From the NCBI RefSeq assembly GCF_900496965.1, contig NZ_UFQB01000013.1:104217-168216 (forward strand): DNA of 64,000 bases, given 5' to 3'. The notes below the pieces were generated by a model. It saw only the letters and a program-made list of their open reading frames with translations. It ran no database searches and was not told the origin of the DNA. Below, piece by piece: positions 1-8,287 of this stretch. Source of the stretch: Achromobacter agilis. GTDB taxonomy: Bacteria > Pseudomonadota > Gammaproteobacteria > Burkholderiales > Burkholderiaceae_B. How positions within the stretch are numbered: position 1 is the stretch's first letter; each line of letters opens with the position of its first letter. The position numbers and the translations under genes are program-made.

Positions 1-496
1 AAAAGCCTTCTTCGTAGACGGGACGGATGCGCAGGCCCGGCAGCTCGAACGCATTGGGCATCAATGCGATATCGGTTTGCCGGGTTTCCAGCGCCGTTCG
101 CATTTCGCTGGATAGGGCCGACGACAGCAGCAAGCGCAAATCCGGATACTCGCGCTCGATATGGCGGTACAGCGCGGCCGCGAGCACTTGCGCGAGCGAG
201 CGCGCCAGGCACAGGCGCACGGTGCCGCGAGGTTTGCCCGCGGGGCCCAGCACGTCGGACTTGAGCCGGTCCAGTTGTTCGAGGATCGAGGCGGCGCGCT
301 GCTGGAGACGCTTGCCGTCCGCGGTGAGCGATACGCCCTTGTTGTGCCGGTCGAACAGGGGCACGCCCAGTTCCGTTTCCAGCGCAGCCACGTGCTGGCT
401 GAGCGCGGGTTGCGCGACGCGCAACGCCTGGGAGGCGAGCGACAGGCTGCCGCTTTGGGCGATTTCCAGGAAATAGCGGAGTTGGCGAGGCGTCAT
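1..496 (-). CDS. LysR-family transcriptional regulator (3' end outside window)
   Basis: The visible N-terminal 165 residues start MTPRQLRYFLEIAQSGSLSL and carry the LysR winged helix-turn-helix (about residues 1-60, with QPALSQHVAALE as recognition region), followed by the beginning of the effector-binding domain. The C-terminal half runs off the left edge. The ATG at 494-496 overlaps the stop of the upstream 469-aa gene by 4 bases (ATGA), so the two are translationally coupled, which is unusual for a LysR gene: most are divergent from their targets. The target is unknown. LysR membership is clear from the sequence; the effector class cannot be read. Confidence 0.93.
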   Translation of the reverse strand, partial: MTPRQLRYFLEIAQSGSLSLASQALRVAQPALSQHVAALETELGVPLFDRHNKGVSLTADGKRLQQRAASILEQLDRLKSDVLGPAGKPRGTVRLCLARSLAQVLAAALYRHIEREYPDLRLLLSSALSSEMRTALETRQTDIALMPNAFELPGLRIRPVYEEGF

Positions 497-1902
497 GACA
501 ACGGCGGGAATCCATGGCATTGCAGGCCGGCCGCGCCATCGATGGCGGCCATCAGGTCATCCGCATGCACCATCAGTCCGCGTGCCTGGCGCAGCATCGG
601 ATACTGTTGGAGCACGCCCGACCATTGCGGCGATTCCAGCAACTGATGCCAGACCGGCGCCAGCGCGTCGAGGCCCGCGTCCTGCCCTTGCGCCAGCCTG
701 TTGGCGAATTCCAGGCTGGCCTGCGAAGACAGCAATTGCATCCGGCTGGCGGCGCCGAGCAGGCGCGGCATCGCTTCGGCCGGGGCGTCGCAGAAATAGA
801 GCACAGACTTTTCCAGGGCGTCGCCGCCGGTGGGCAGCGCGTGCAGCGACAAGCCGCGCAAGGGGAAGGCGCCTTGCCGGGTGCTGAACGTATAGGTGTC
901 CCGGGCATTGGCGTGGGCCAGCAGGCGCAGGCCGCGCAGCAGGCGCGGGAAATCCGTGCCGGCGGCATCGGCGGATGCCTTGGCTTCGAGCAGGAGGCAC
1001 AGGTCCCAGGCAGGGGCCGCGCCGCCGCTGTCCGCGTGGCGCAGCAGGGCCGCGTCCCATTCGCTCTTGGCGCGCTCGGCGCTGGCGGGAATGGAGGGCG
1101 GCACGCGCATCGACGACACGGCCCGGTAGGCAACCTTGCCTTCCGCGCCGTTGAGCCGCAGCGCCAGGGCTTCCAGCGCATGCAAGGCCAGCGCCTCGAC
1201 GGCGGCCCCGCGCTTGCGCGAGGCGCTGCCCTGCGCGGCGGCGGTCGCGCTGCCCGGACGCGGGCCCTGCTGTTCCCAGAGCGCGCGGTAGCGGCGCACG
1301 CCGTCGTCCGATTCCAGGACGTCCAGGCGTTGCAGGCGTGTCAGCGCGGGGTTGCCGAGCAGCCGCTCCAGGGCGGGCCCGGCAGGCGGGGCGTCCGCCG
1401 CCGTGGGCAGGTCGCGAAGCTGGCGCGCGGCGTCGGACAGCGCGGTCCAGGATTCCGATGCCCCGGCGGCGTGCAGCCGGGCCATGGCCTCGCGCGGGGC
1501 GCCCTCGGGCATGCGTTCCACCTTGGCGGGATGCGCAACCGCGTTGGCGGCCGCCAGGATCTCGCGGCGGTCTTGGGCGGCGCCGGCGGACAGCGATGCG
1601 TATTCGCGTACCGGCGCCAGCCGGTGCCGCAGCAGCATGGCCTGGAAGACCGGATCGCCATCGTCGGCGCGCAAGGCGTCGCGGATCAGCCGCGCGAGCG
1701 CCTCGAGGAAGGCGTGCCGGACCGCAGGCGCGGGCGCGTGGCCCCCGGCCACGGACTTACGGGCGCGTTCGATGGCGCAGGCCAGCGCCGTCGCGGGCGC
1801 GGCGCCGTGTCGGGGAAGGTCGCAGAGGGCGGGGACGCGGTAGCGGCGCGCGACGGCGCGTAGCGTGGCGTCCAGCAGGGGATGGGGCGGCGGCAGGGAC
1901 AT
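493..1902 (-). CDS. Uncharacterized 469-aa protein coupled to LysR
   Basis: Soluble-looking, Ala/Arg-rich 469-aa protein with no signal peptide and no membrane segment. I see no catalytic motif that I can name. From memory, related proteins in Alcaligenaceae are sometimes labelled DAHP synthase, but the lysine/PEP-binding motifs expected of either DAHP-synthase class are not visible, so I would not propagate that name. It starts at an ATG at 1900-1902 and its stop overlaps the start of the downstream LysR gene (ATGA), suggesting joint expression. Being long, uninterrupted and coupled, it is very probably a real gene; its function is unknown. Confidence 0.8.
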   Translation of the reverse strand: MSLPPPHPLLDATLRAVARRYRVPALCDLPRHGAAPATALACAIERARKSVAGGHAPAPAVRHAFLEALARLIRDALRADDGDPVFQAMLLRHRLAPVREYASLSAGAAQDRREILAAANAVAHPAKVERMPEGAPREAMARLHAAGASESWTALSDAARQLRDLPTAADAPPAGPALERLLGNPALTRLQRLDVLESDDGVRRYRALWEQQGPRPGSATAAAQGSASRKRGAAVEALALHALEALALRLNGAEGKVAYRAVSSMRVPPSIPASAERAKSEWDAALLRHADSGGAAPAWDLCLLLEAKASADAAGTDFPRLLRGLRLLAHANARDTYTFSTRQGAFPLRGLSLHALPTGGDALEKSVLYFCDAPAEAMPRLLGAASRMQLLSSQASLEFANRLAQGQDAGLDALAPVWHQLLESPQWSGVLQQYPMLRQARGLMVHADDLMAAIDGAAGLQCHGFPPLS

Positions 1903-1968
1903 GGCGGTCCAAGCCTACCGCGATGCCGTTGGCGCCGCAATGGCGCCCGCCCGGCATCCGGCCGCGGC

Positions 1969-2454
1969 TTACTTGAACAGCGCGGCGTTCTCTTCCAGCA
2001 CGGCGTCGGCGCACTGGGCGTCCAGGTTGCCACCCGGCGCGCCGGCCACGCCGATGGCGCCGATGACGGCGGTGCCGGCCTTGATCGGCACGCCGCCGCC
2101 CAGCAACAGGAAGCCGGGGATGTCGGTCAGATTGGCCGCGCCCGGGTTCTTCTGGGCGTTTTCCATCATGGCCAGCGTGGGCGTCTTGGCGGACACGGCG
2201 GTGAAGGCCTTGGCGCGGCTGGCTTCGATGGTGTGCGGGCCGGCGTTGTCGGCGCGGGCGAAGGCCTTGAGCAAGCCGGCGCGGTCCACGACCGAGGCGC
2301 TGACGTTGTAGCCCTTGGCCTGGCAGGCGGCGACGGTGGCCGTAGCCAGTTTCTGCGCATCGGCCATGGACAGGTTGCTTTCGGTCAGCACGGCCGCGTT
2401 GGCGGCGCCGGCGCAGGCGAAGAGGACGGCGGAGGCGAGGAGTTTGGGCGACAT
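1969..2454 (-). CDS. Secreted GlcG/HbpS-family (DUF336) protein
   Basis: 161-aa protein with an N-terminal signal peptide (MSPKLLASAVLFACAGAANA, probable cleavage after ANA) followed by a GlcG/HbpS fold: LTESNLSMADAQKLATA, a VVDRAGLLKAFARADNAG strand-turn, and the glycine-rich PGFLLLGGGVPIK and GAIGVAGAPGG loops. Family members bind haem or small ligands, or are accessory proteins of glycolate loci. A periplasmic location is inferred from the signal peptide. It lies 97 bases downstream of a two-component system on the same strand, an arrangement reminiscent of HbpS with SenS/SenR in Streptomyces. A role as a periplasmic partner of the kinase is inference. Confidence 0.88.
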   Translation of the reverse strand: MSPKLLASAVLFACAGAANAAVLTESNLSMADAQKLATATVAACQAKGYNVSASVVDRAGLLKAFARADNAGPHTIEASRAKAFTAVSAKTPTLAMMENAQKNPGAANLTDIPGFLLLGGGVPIKAGTAVIGAIGVAGAPGGNLDAQCADAVLEENAALFK

Positions 2455-2551
2455 GTCTGTGTCCTTTCAGTGATCGATAACAGGAGCAGACAGGTTAAAG
2501 CGGGCGGACGGCCGACGGTATTCGGTCGGCTACGCTGGGGGCTCCGTAGGG

Positions 2552-3193
2552 CTACGGAGGCGGCGCTCGCGAGGCCGGCGTTTCCAGGTCCAGCAGCCCG
2601 GCGTACTCCCGGATCAGGCCGGCCAGCGTTTCCGCCTCCAGCTTGGCGAAGACGTTGGCCCGGTAGGTTTCGACCGTGCGCGGAGACAGATCGAACTCGC
2701 GCGCGATCTCCTTGTTGCTCAGGCCCTGCACGATCCGCTCCAGCACCTCGCGTTCGCGCCCGGAAAGCTTGTCCAGGCGTTCTTGCGCCGCCTGCGTGAC
2801 CGCGAGCTTTTCGCGGTTGGCGATATGCGTGCGCACGGCCGCCTGCACCGCATCCAGGAAGACGTCGTCGTCCACCGGCTTTTGCAGGAATTCCATGGCG
2901 CCGCCCTTGAAGGCGCGGCGGCAGAGGTCGACGTTGGCATGGCCGGTCAGCATGACGACCGGCAGGTCGGACTGCTCGGCCAGCTGGCCCAGTACGTCCA
3001 GCCCGCTGATGCCGGGCATGCGGATGTCCAGCACCACGCAGCCGATGGACTGGGGCGTCAGTTGCGCCAGGAAGGCCTGCGGGTCGCCGAAACCCGCGCT
3101 GCGCAGACCCACGCTGCGCAGCAGCAGCGCCAGGCCGTCGCGCACGGCGTCGTCGTCGTCGACCAGGTAGACCAGCGGGGATTGTTCAAGCAT
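2552..3193 (-). CDS. FixJ/NarL-type two-component response regulator
   Basis: 213 aa. The receiver domain (about 1-125) has the acidic pocket D12-D15, probable phospho-acceptor D56 in VVLDIRMPGISG, the TGHA threonine region and the QKP lysine. A LuxR-type helix-turn-helix follows (about 145-205; LSGREREVLERIVQGLSNKEIA). The order matches FixJ/TodT-like regulators. The ATG at 3191-3193 was chosen over an upstream in-frame extension because it begins exactly at the receiver domain, and it overlaps the kinase gene by 8 bases. It acts in the cytoplasm as a DNA-binding regulator of unknown promoters; the secreted HbpS-like gene just downstream is a candidate target or partner. Confidence 0.94.
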   Translation of the reverse strand: MLEQSPLVYLVDDDDAVRDGLALLLRSVGLRSAGFGDPQAFLAQLTPQSIGCVVLDIRMPGISGLDVLGQLAEQSDLPVVMLTGHANVDLCRRAFKGGAMEFLQKPVDDDVFLDAVQAAVRTHIANREKLAVTQAAQERLDKLSGREREVLERIVQGLSNKEIAREFDLSPRTVETYRANVFAKLEAETLAGLIREYAGLLDLETPASRAPPP

Positions 3194-4649
3194 GGGAAAT
3201 TCCCGCGGCGGCCTGCCGGCCGCCTGAAAGGGGCAGGCTGACCGTGAAGCAGGCGCCCGCCGGGCTGAGGTTGTGCGCCGAGATGCGGCCATCCATGGAC
3301 CCGGCCAGCGTGTCGCACAGCGCCAGCCCCAGGCCCATGCCTTGGGGCCGAGTGGTGTAGAACGGGGCGAACAGGCGCGGCAGCGCGTCCGCCGCGATGC
3401 CCGGCCCGGTGTCGCTCACGCTGAACAGGTAGTGCGCGCCGTCGGCGCGGCCCTCCAGCGAGATCTGGCGGGGCCCGGCGGCGCCGGCCAGGGCATCGGC
3501 GGCGTTCTGTACCAGGTTGTGCAGAATTTGCTCCAGCGCCACGCGGTCGCCCAGCGGGCGGGCGCCGGGGCTGGCGTTGTGCCAGCCGAGCCGGATGCCT
3601 TGCCTGGCGAGTTCGGGTTCGCGCAGAAAGCGCAGGGACGCCACCAGCGCGTCCGGGTCGAGGGCCTCGCGCCGCGCGGGCGGGCTGGGCTGTACCAGAG
3701 CGCGCATGCGGTTGATGATGTCGGCGGCGCGCTTGGCCTGTTCGGCGCTGGCCAGAAGCGCGTGGCGTACGGCGGGGCGCTCGTCTTCGTCGTCCAGCAG
3801 CCGTTCGGCGGCGCGGGTTTGCGCCAGGATGGCGGTCAGGGGCTGGTTGAGTTCGTGGGCAATGCCGGCCGCCATTTCGCCCAGGGTGCTGAGCCGCGCC
3901 ATGGCGCCCAGCCGCAGCTGTTCCTGCTGCCGGCGGGCTTCGGCGCGCGAACGTTGCCAGGCCGCGGCGCCCGCGACCAGCAGGGCGCTGGCCAGGGCCC
4001 AGGCCGCCCATGCCGTCCAGGGCCAGGTGTCCGGCGTCAGCCGGCGTTCGCTGCGCATCTGGAAGGGCTGGCTGGCCGCGCCCAGCGGCTTCTGCAGCGC
4101 CAGGCTCCAGCCCGGCGCGGCGTCTCCGGGCTGCTTGTCGAGCAGGCGCAAGGGAGAAGCGCCCACCGACAGCGTCAGATTGGCGAGCCCCGGAGGGAAG
4201 TCGGCCGCGGGTATCAATTGCCGCGCGTCCAGCAGCAGGCTCCAGCCGGAGGGCGCCACCAGCCAGTAGCGGGCGTCGTCCACGGGCAGGGTGACGGGGC
4301 GGCCCAGCTGGCGGGCGCGCTCGACCGCCTCCGGCAGGCCGGGCGGTTCCGCCACGCTGCCGCTCCAGGCGCCGTTCGGCAGGTGCCCCAGCCCCAGCAG
4401 TTGCGGCAAGGCCGGTTGCAGGCTGGGGAACAGGCGTTCGGGCGCGGGGGGATGGGACAGGGCGGCCAGCGTGGCCAGGACGGCTTCGTGCTGCACCGTC
4501 TTCTGGCTCAGCATGCGCTGCGCCACGCTGGTGCTCTGCAGGAAGCGTTCGTGCTGGTCCACGTATTCCTGGCGGCCGATCCAGAAGGCGCCAAGGCAGA
4601 ACAGGACCAGCCAGCAAAGAAGGGCGCTTGAGCGAGGCAGGGGATTCAC
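3186..4649 (-). CDS. Membrane sensor histidine kinase (DctB/FixL-like)
   Basis: 487 aa with a GTG start. A membrane segment lies near residues 8-25, then a periplasmic sensor region to about 190, a second membrane segment (WAAWALASALLVAGAAAW) and the cytoplasmic kinase. The H box is GEMAAGIAHELNQPLTAIL, the N box NLVQNAADAL, the G1 box DTGPGIAA and the F/G2 region FAPFYTTRPQGMGLGLALC. The HELNQPL signature is typical of DctB/FixL/TodS-class kinases paired with FixJ/NtrC regulators. It overlaps the downstream response-regulator gene by 8 bases, so the pair is cognate. The signal is unknown; the periplasmic region has no motif I recognise. Confidence 0.94.
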   Translation of the reverse strand: MNPLPRSSALLCWLVLFCLGAFWIGRQEYVDQHERFLQSTSVAQRMLSQKTVQHEAVLATLAALSHPPAPERLFPSLQPALPQLLGLGHLPNGAWSGSVAEPPGLPEAVERARQLGRPVTLPVDDARYWLVAPSGWSLLLDARQLIPAADFPPGLANLTLSVGASPLRLLDKQPGDAAPGWSLALQKPLGAASQPFQMRSERRLTPDTWPWTAWAAWALASALLVAGAAAWQRSRAEARRQQEQLRLGAMARLSTLGEMAAGIAHELNQPLTAILAQTRAAERLLDDEDERPAVRHALLASAEQAKRAADIINRMRALVQPSPPARREALDPDALVASLRFLREPELARQGIRLGWHNASPGARPLGDRVALEQILHNLVQNAADALAGAAGPRQISLEGRADGAHYLFSVSDTGPGIAADALPRLFAPFYTTRPQGMGLGLALCDTLAGSMDGRISAHNLSPAGACFTVSLPLSGGRQAAAGISHA

Positions 4650-4712
4650 GCCTGAAATTATGCCTCGCGACCGGCGCCCGCAGGAATCCGTAAGGCTACG
4701 GAGGGCGGGCGG

Positions 4713-5873
4713 TCAGGCTGCCAGTTTCTGGGAGCCGGGGTCGTCCGCCTGGGAACTGGCCGACACGGCGATCTGGTACAGCGCGGCGACCAGGTCCGAT
4801 TGCGTCACCAGGCCCACCAGGCCGCGCGATTCATCCAGCACCGGTACGCAGTGCAGGCTGTCGGACATGGGCCGCGCCAGTTCGATGACGGGCAGGCCGG
4901 GCGTGGCGAAGGGCACCTCGCTGCGCATGCAGTCGGCCACGAGCAGGTCCGGCACGCCCGTGGCATCCGTGGCCACTGTGGCCAGGCGGTTGCGGCGCGC
5001 CAGCACGTCGCCTTGGGCGATCATGCCCGCGTAGCGCCCCATGTCGTCCAGCACGGGCAGCGCCTGCAGACGGTGCTTGTCGAACAGGCGCACCGCGTAA
5101 TCCAGCGGATCGTGGGCGCGCACGGTAACCACGTCGCGCGACATGATGTCCGCGCAATGTATGTCGCCGAAGCGGCGTACGCTGGCGCGCAGTTCGGCCG
5201 CCAGCACGATCTCTTCCAGGTCTTCCTTGCTGATGTCCAGCAGCTCGCCACGCTGGTTCAGCGCCTCGTCCAGGTCGGTGAGGCTGAAGCCCAGCCGGGC
5301 GCTGGGAGCCAGATCGCGGGTGTTGTGGCCGCCGGCCGTGTCGGCATGGCGGCGCGGATAGTTGCGCTTGAGCGCGCCGTTGAAAACCACGGCGATGCAC
5401 AGCAGGATGAGGGAATTCAGGGCCACCGGCCACAGGGCGAAGCCGTAGCCCAGGCTGGCGACGGACGGCCCGCCCAGCACGGCGGTCAGCGCCACCGCGC
5501 CGCTGGGCGGGTGCAGGCAGCGCAATGAGAACATGGCGCCGATGGACAGGGCCACCGCCGCGGCCGCTGCCACGCCGGGCAGCGCAATGAACTGGGCGCA
5601 GAACACGCCGATGAGGGCGGAGATGAGGTTGCCGGCCATGAGGGACCACGGCTGGGCCAGCGGACTGGCGGGCGCGGCGAACAGCAGCACGGCCGAGGCG
5701 CCCATCGGGGCGATGAACCAGGGGCTGGCGTCGCCCAGCGCGTGCCGGCCCACCCATTCCGTGCAGAACAGCCCGAGCAGCGCGCCCAGCGCGCCAAACA
5801 GCTTTTCGCGTCCATTGACGCCCACCGGCGCTGGCGCGAACGAGCCCAGCCAGCGCTTGATTGCAACACCCAA
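4713..5873 (-). CDS. HPP-family membrane protein with tandem CBS domains
   Basis: 386 aa. The N-terminal half is an HPP-family membrane domain with four or five hydrophobic helices; WFIAPMGASAVLLFA and the family-naming region LRCLHPPSGAVALTAVLGG are visible. The C-terminal half carries a CBS pair (ADIMSRDVVTVRAHDPLDYAVRL and VADCMRSEVPFATPGLPVIELAR). HPP proteins have been linked to nitrite/anion transport; CBS pairs usually sense adenosyl nucleotides. The start is a TTG at 5871-5873, supported by a GAGGAG ribosome site six bases upstream. A near-palindrome shared with the neighbouring MarR/ClC promoter lies 24 bases upstream, so MarR control is likely. Confidence 0.92.
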   Translation of the reverse strand: MGVAIKRWLGSFAPAPVGVNGREKLFGALGALLGLFCTEWVGRHALGDASPWFIAPMGASAVLLFAAPASPLAQPWSLMAGNLISALIGVFCAQFIALPGVAAAAAVALSIGAMFSLRCLHPPSGAVALTAVLGGPSVASLGYGFALWPVALNSLILLCIAVVFNGALKRNYPRRHADTAGGHNTRDLAPSARLGFSLTDLDEALNQRGELLDISKEDLEEIVLAAELRASVRRFGDIHCADIMSRDVVTVRAHDPLDYAVRLFDKHRLQALPVLDDMGRYAGMIAQGDVLARRNRLATVATDATGVPDLLVADCMRSEVPFATPGLPVIELARPMSDSLHCVPVLDESRGLVGLVTQSDLVAALYQIAVSASSQADDPGSQKLAA

Positions 5874-5896
5874 AACGATCTCCTCGCGACTTCAAT

Positions 5897-5913
5897 TATG
5901 TCGCGGGGCGATA
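5897..5913. promoter_or_regulatory. Candidate MarR operator 1 (HPP-CBS promoter)
   Basis: The sequence TATGTCG-CGGGG-CGATA lies 24 bases upstream of the HPP-CBS start. The same 12 fixed bases with a 5-base spacer recur at 6436-6452 between marR and the ClC gene. The near-palindromic halves (TAT.TCG / CGATA) flanked by AATT suit a MarR dimer site. Function is inferred from repetition and position only. Confidence 0.55.
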
Positions 5914-5966
5914 ATTTAGCATGTGAAGCGTTGCGGTGCAGCATAAGCTTATGCCGCCCGCTGCAG

Positions 5967-6419
5967 TCAGGAGCGGGAGGGTTCCTCACCGATCCGCCCC
6001 AGCAGGCGGGTCAGCAGGGGACGCATGGCGCGCAATTCTTCCAGATGCGAGGCCGACAGGTCTTCCAGCACGCGCTCGGCCTTCGGGGTGAGCACCACTT
6101 CCACGCGCCGCCCATCTTCGGGGTCGGGCTCGCGGCTGACCAGGTCCAGGCGCGCCAGCCTGCCGACCAGTTCGGCGGCGGTGTGCGGACGGATCAACAG
6201 GCGCTCGGCGATTTCGCCCACGTACAGCCCGCGGCGGCCGGGCGCGCCCTGGCGGGTGCCCTTGATCGCCAGCAGTGCCTGATGCTGTTGCGGCATCAGA
6301 TCCAGGCTGGCCGCGGCGCCTTCGCTGAAAACCGCGAAACGGCGCAGCGCGTAGCGGAAATCGGCCAGCAGTTCGTAGTCCGCGGCAGAGAGGCTCGTAG
6401 GGGATGGGGGTTGTCTCAC
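5967..6419 (-). CDS. MarR-family transcriptional regulator
   Basis: 150 aa from a GTG start at 6417-6419. The winged helix shows LMPQQHQALLAIKG, LYVGEIAERLLIRPHTAAELVGRLARLDLVSR and the wing EPDPEDGRRVEVVLTPKA. The reading frame extends upstream, but the extension would cross the operator-like palindrome at 6432-6456, so the shorter start is preferred; no strong ribosome site supports either. It is divergent from the ClC channel gene and upstream of the HPP-CBS gene on the same strand. Both promoters carry the same 17-base motif, making this protein the likely repressor of both. Confidence 0.9.
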   Translation of the reverse strand: MRQPPSPTSLSAADYELLADFRYALRRFAVFSEGAAASLDLMPQQHQALLAIKGTRQGAPGRRGLYVGEIAERLLIRPHTAAELVGRLARLDLVSREPDPEDGRRVEVVLTPKAERVLEDLSASHLEELRAMRPLLTRLLGRIGEEPSRS

Positions 6420-6435
6420 CCGGTCGATTCTAATA

Positions 6436-6452
6436 TATGTCGTGCTACGATA
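6436..6452. promoter_or_regulatory. Candidate MarR operator 2 (marR/ClC intergenic)
   Basis: TATGTCG-TGCTA-CGATA is embedded in a larger inverted repeat with 7-base arms AATATAT (6432-6438) and ATATATT (6450-6456). It sits between the divergent marR and ClC starts and matches the site at 5897-5913 in all 12 non-spacer positions. A dimeric MarR bound here would cover both promoters. This is a sequence observation with inferred function. Confidence 0.6.
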
Positions 6453-6499
6453 TATTGATGCACCGCAAATTCCTGCGGATATCTCCCCGTTTTCCAAAC

Positions 6500-8287
6500 A
6501 TGCCACCCACTTCTTCTGCTGCCCGGGGCGCGCTGCGCCTGGGCGATTTCACTACCGACAAGCGTGTCGTCCTGCTCATGGGACTGGCCATCCCCGTTGG
6601 CCTGGCCAGCGTCGTGGCCGCCTGGGTGCTGCTGCGCCTGATCGCGCTGTGCACCAACCTGGCCTATCACGGCCAATTCTCCTTCGTCGACCAGCCCATC
6701 ACCACGGGGCAGCTCGGGCTTGCGTCCGTCGCCATTCCCGTCGTCGGCTGCCTCATCATCGGCCTGATGGCCCGTTACGGTTCGGAGAAGATCCGCGGCC
6801 ATGGCATTCCGGAAGCCATGGAAGCCATTCTGATCGGCAAGAGCCGCATCCAGCCCAAGGTGGCGGTGCTGAAGCCGGTGTCGTCGGCCGTGTCGATCGG
6901 CACCGGCGGCCCGTTCGGCGCGGAGGGCCCCATCATCATGACCGGCGGCGCGATCGGTTCATTGCTGGCCCAGACAATTCACCTGGACGACGGCGAGCGC
7001 AAGACCCTGCTGGTGGCGGGCGCCGCCGCGGGCATGACGGCGATCTTCTCCACGCCGCTGGCGGCGGTGCTGCTGGCGGTGGAACTGCTGCTGTTCGAAT
7101 GGAAGCCGCGCAGCTTCCTGCCGGTGGCGATGGCCGCCCTCGTGGCCGCGGCGGCGCGCGCCTACATCCTGGATGCCGGGCCGATCTTCGCCTACTCGGG
7201 CGCGCTGGCGTTCACCCCCGCGCACCTGCTGGCCTGCGCCGCCGTTGGCGTGATTGCGGGGCTGGGATCGGGCGTGCTGACGTCGCTCGTGTATGCCGCC
7301 GAGGATCTGTTCGAGAAACTGCCCCTGCACTGGATGTGGTGGCCGGCCTTCGGCGGCCTGGCGATCGGTATCGGCGGCCTGATCGACCCGGCCGCGCTGG
7401 GCGTGGGCTACGACAATATCCGCCACCTGCTGGCGGGCGACCTGGCATTCCAGGCCGTGTTGCTGCTGCTGGTCGTCAAGGTGTTGATCTGGTCGATCGC
7501 GCTGGGATCGGGAACCTCCGGCGGGGTGCTGGCGCCGTTGCTCATTTTCGGCGGCGCGCTGGGCGCCCTGGCGACCCCGTTGCTGCCGCAGGCGGATGCC
7601 GGTTTCTGGGCGCTGCTGGGCATGGCCGCCATGATGGGCGGCACCATGCGGGCGCCGCTCACCGCAACGCTGTTCGCGGTGGAGTTGACCGGCGACGTCG
7701 GTGCGCTTCTGCCGGTGCTGGCTGCCTGCGTGTTCGCGTACGGCGTGACGGTCCTGCTGCTCAAGCGTTCCATCCTGACCGAGAAGATCGCCCGGCGCGG
7801 CCATCACATCAGCCGCGAGTACCGGGTGGACCCGTTCGACCTGCTGCGTGTGCGCGACGTGATGACCGTGCCGGTGCAAACCTTGCCGCAAGGCTGGACG
7901 GTGGGGCAGGCGATCGAGCATTTCACGACCGCGCAACCGGTCCACACGAGCTATCCGGTGCTGGACGACCAGGGACAGGTGATGGGCGAAGTGACCCGCG
8001 CGGACACGCTGGCCTGGGCGCTGGACGGCAGCCAGCATGAGCGGACCCTGGCCGATGCCTTGGAAGGCCGCGATCTGGTCTACGGCTATCCCGAGGAACT
8101 GGCCAGCCAGATCGCGGACCGCATGGCGTTGTCGGGCGCGGGCCGGGTGCCCATTCTGGACCGGGAGAGCGGCAGGCTGGTGGGCATCGTCGGACGTAAG
8201 GACCTGTTCCGGTCGCGCGCCCGCCGGCTGCGCGAAGAAAGCCAGCGCACCGCCTATTTCCGCCGGCCGCCGCCTTCGGGCGCCTGA
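6500..8287 (+). CDS. ClC-family chloride/anion channel or antiporter with CBS domains
   Basis: 595 aa. Ten or more membrane helices carry the ClC selectivity motifs: GHGIPEAMEA (first motif), GPFGAEGPIIMTGG (with the gating glutamate) and GSGTSGGVLAPLLIFGG. A C-terminal CBS pair follows (RVRDVMTVPVQTLPQGWTVG and ADALEGRDLVYGY...). Family members exchange Cl-, NO3- or F- for protons or act as channels; the ion cannot be deduced here. ATG 6500 is chosen because ATGs at 6437 and 6458 would start inside or at the edge of the operator; no start has a good ribosome site. It is divergent from marR, and its 3' end overlaps the convergent LysR gene by 34 bases. Confidence 0.93.
   Translation: MPPTSSAARGALRLGDFTTDKRVVLLMGLAIPVGLASVVAAWVLLRLIALCTNLAYHGQFSFVDQPITTGQLGLASVAIPVVGCLIIGLMARYGSEKIRGHGIPEAMEAILIGKSRIQPKVAVLKPVSSAVSIGTGGPFGAEGPIIMTGGAIGSLLAQTIHLDDGERKTLLVAGAAAGMTAIFSTPLAAVLLAVELLLFEWKPRSFLPVAMAALVAAAARAYILDAGPIFAYSGALAFTPAHLLACAAVGVIAGLGSGVLTSLVYAAEDLFEKLPLHWMWWPAFGGLAIGIGGLIDPAALGVGYDNIRHLLAGDLAFQAVLLLLVVKVLIWSIALGSGTSGGVLAPLLIFGGALGALATPLLPQADAGFWALLGMAAMMGGTMRAPLTATLFAVELTGDVGALLPVLAACVFAYGVTVLLLKRSILTEKIARRGHHISREYRVDPFDLLRVRDVMTVPVQTLPQGWTVGQAIEHFTTAQPVHTSYPVLDDQGQVMGEVTRADTLAWALDGSQHERTLADALEGRDLVYGYPEELASQIADRMALSGAGRVPILDRESGRLVGIVGRKDLFRSRARRLREESQRTAYFRRPPPSGA

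Noticed and set aside
6437..6499. Earlier ATG starts for the ClC gene at 6437 and 6458
   Set aside because: Both fall within or at the edge of the inverted repeat thought to be the MarR operator and lack ribosome sites; 6500 is kept, with some doubt.
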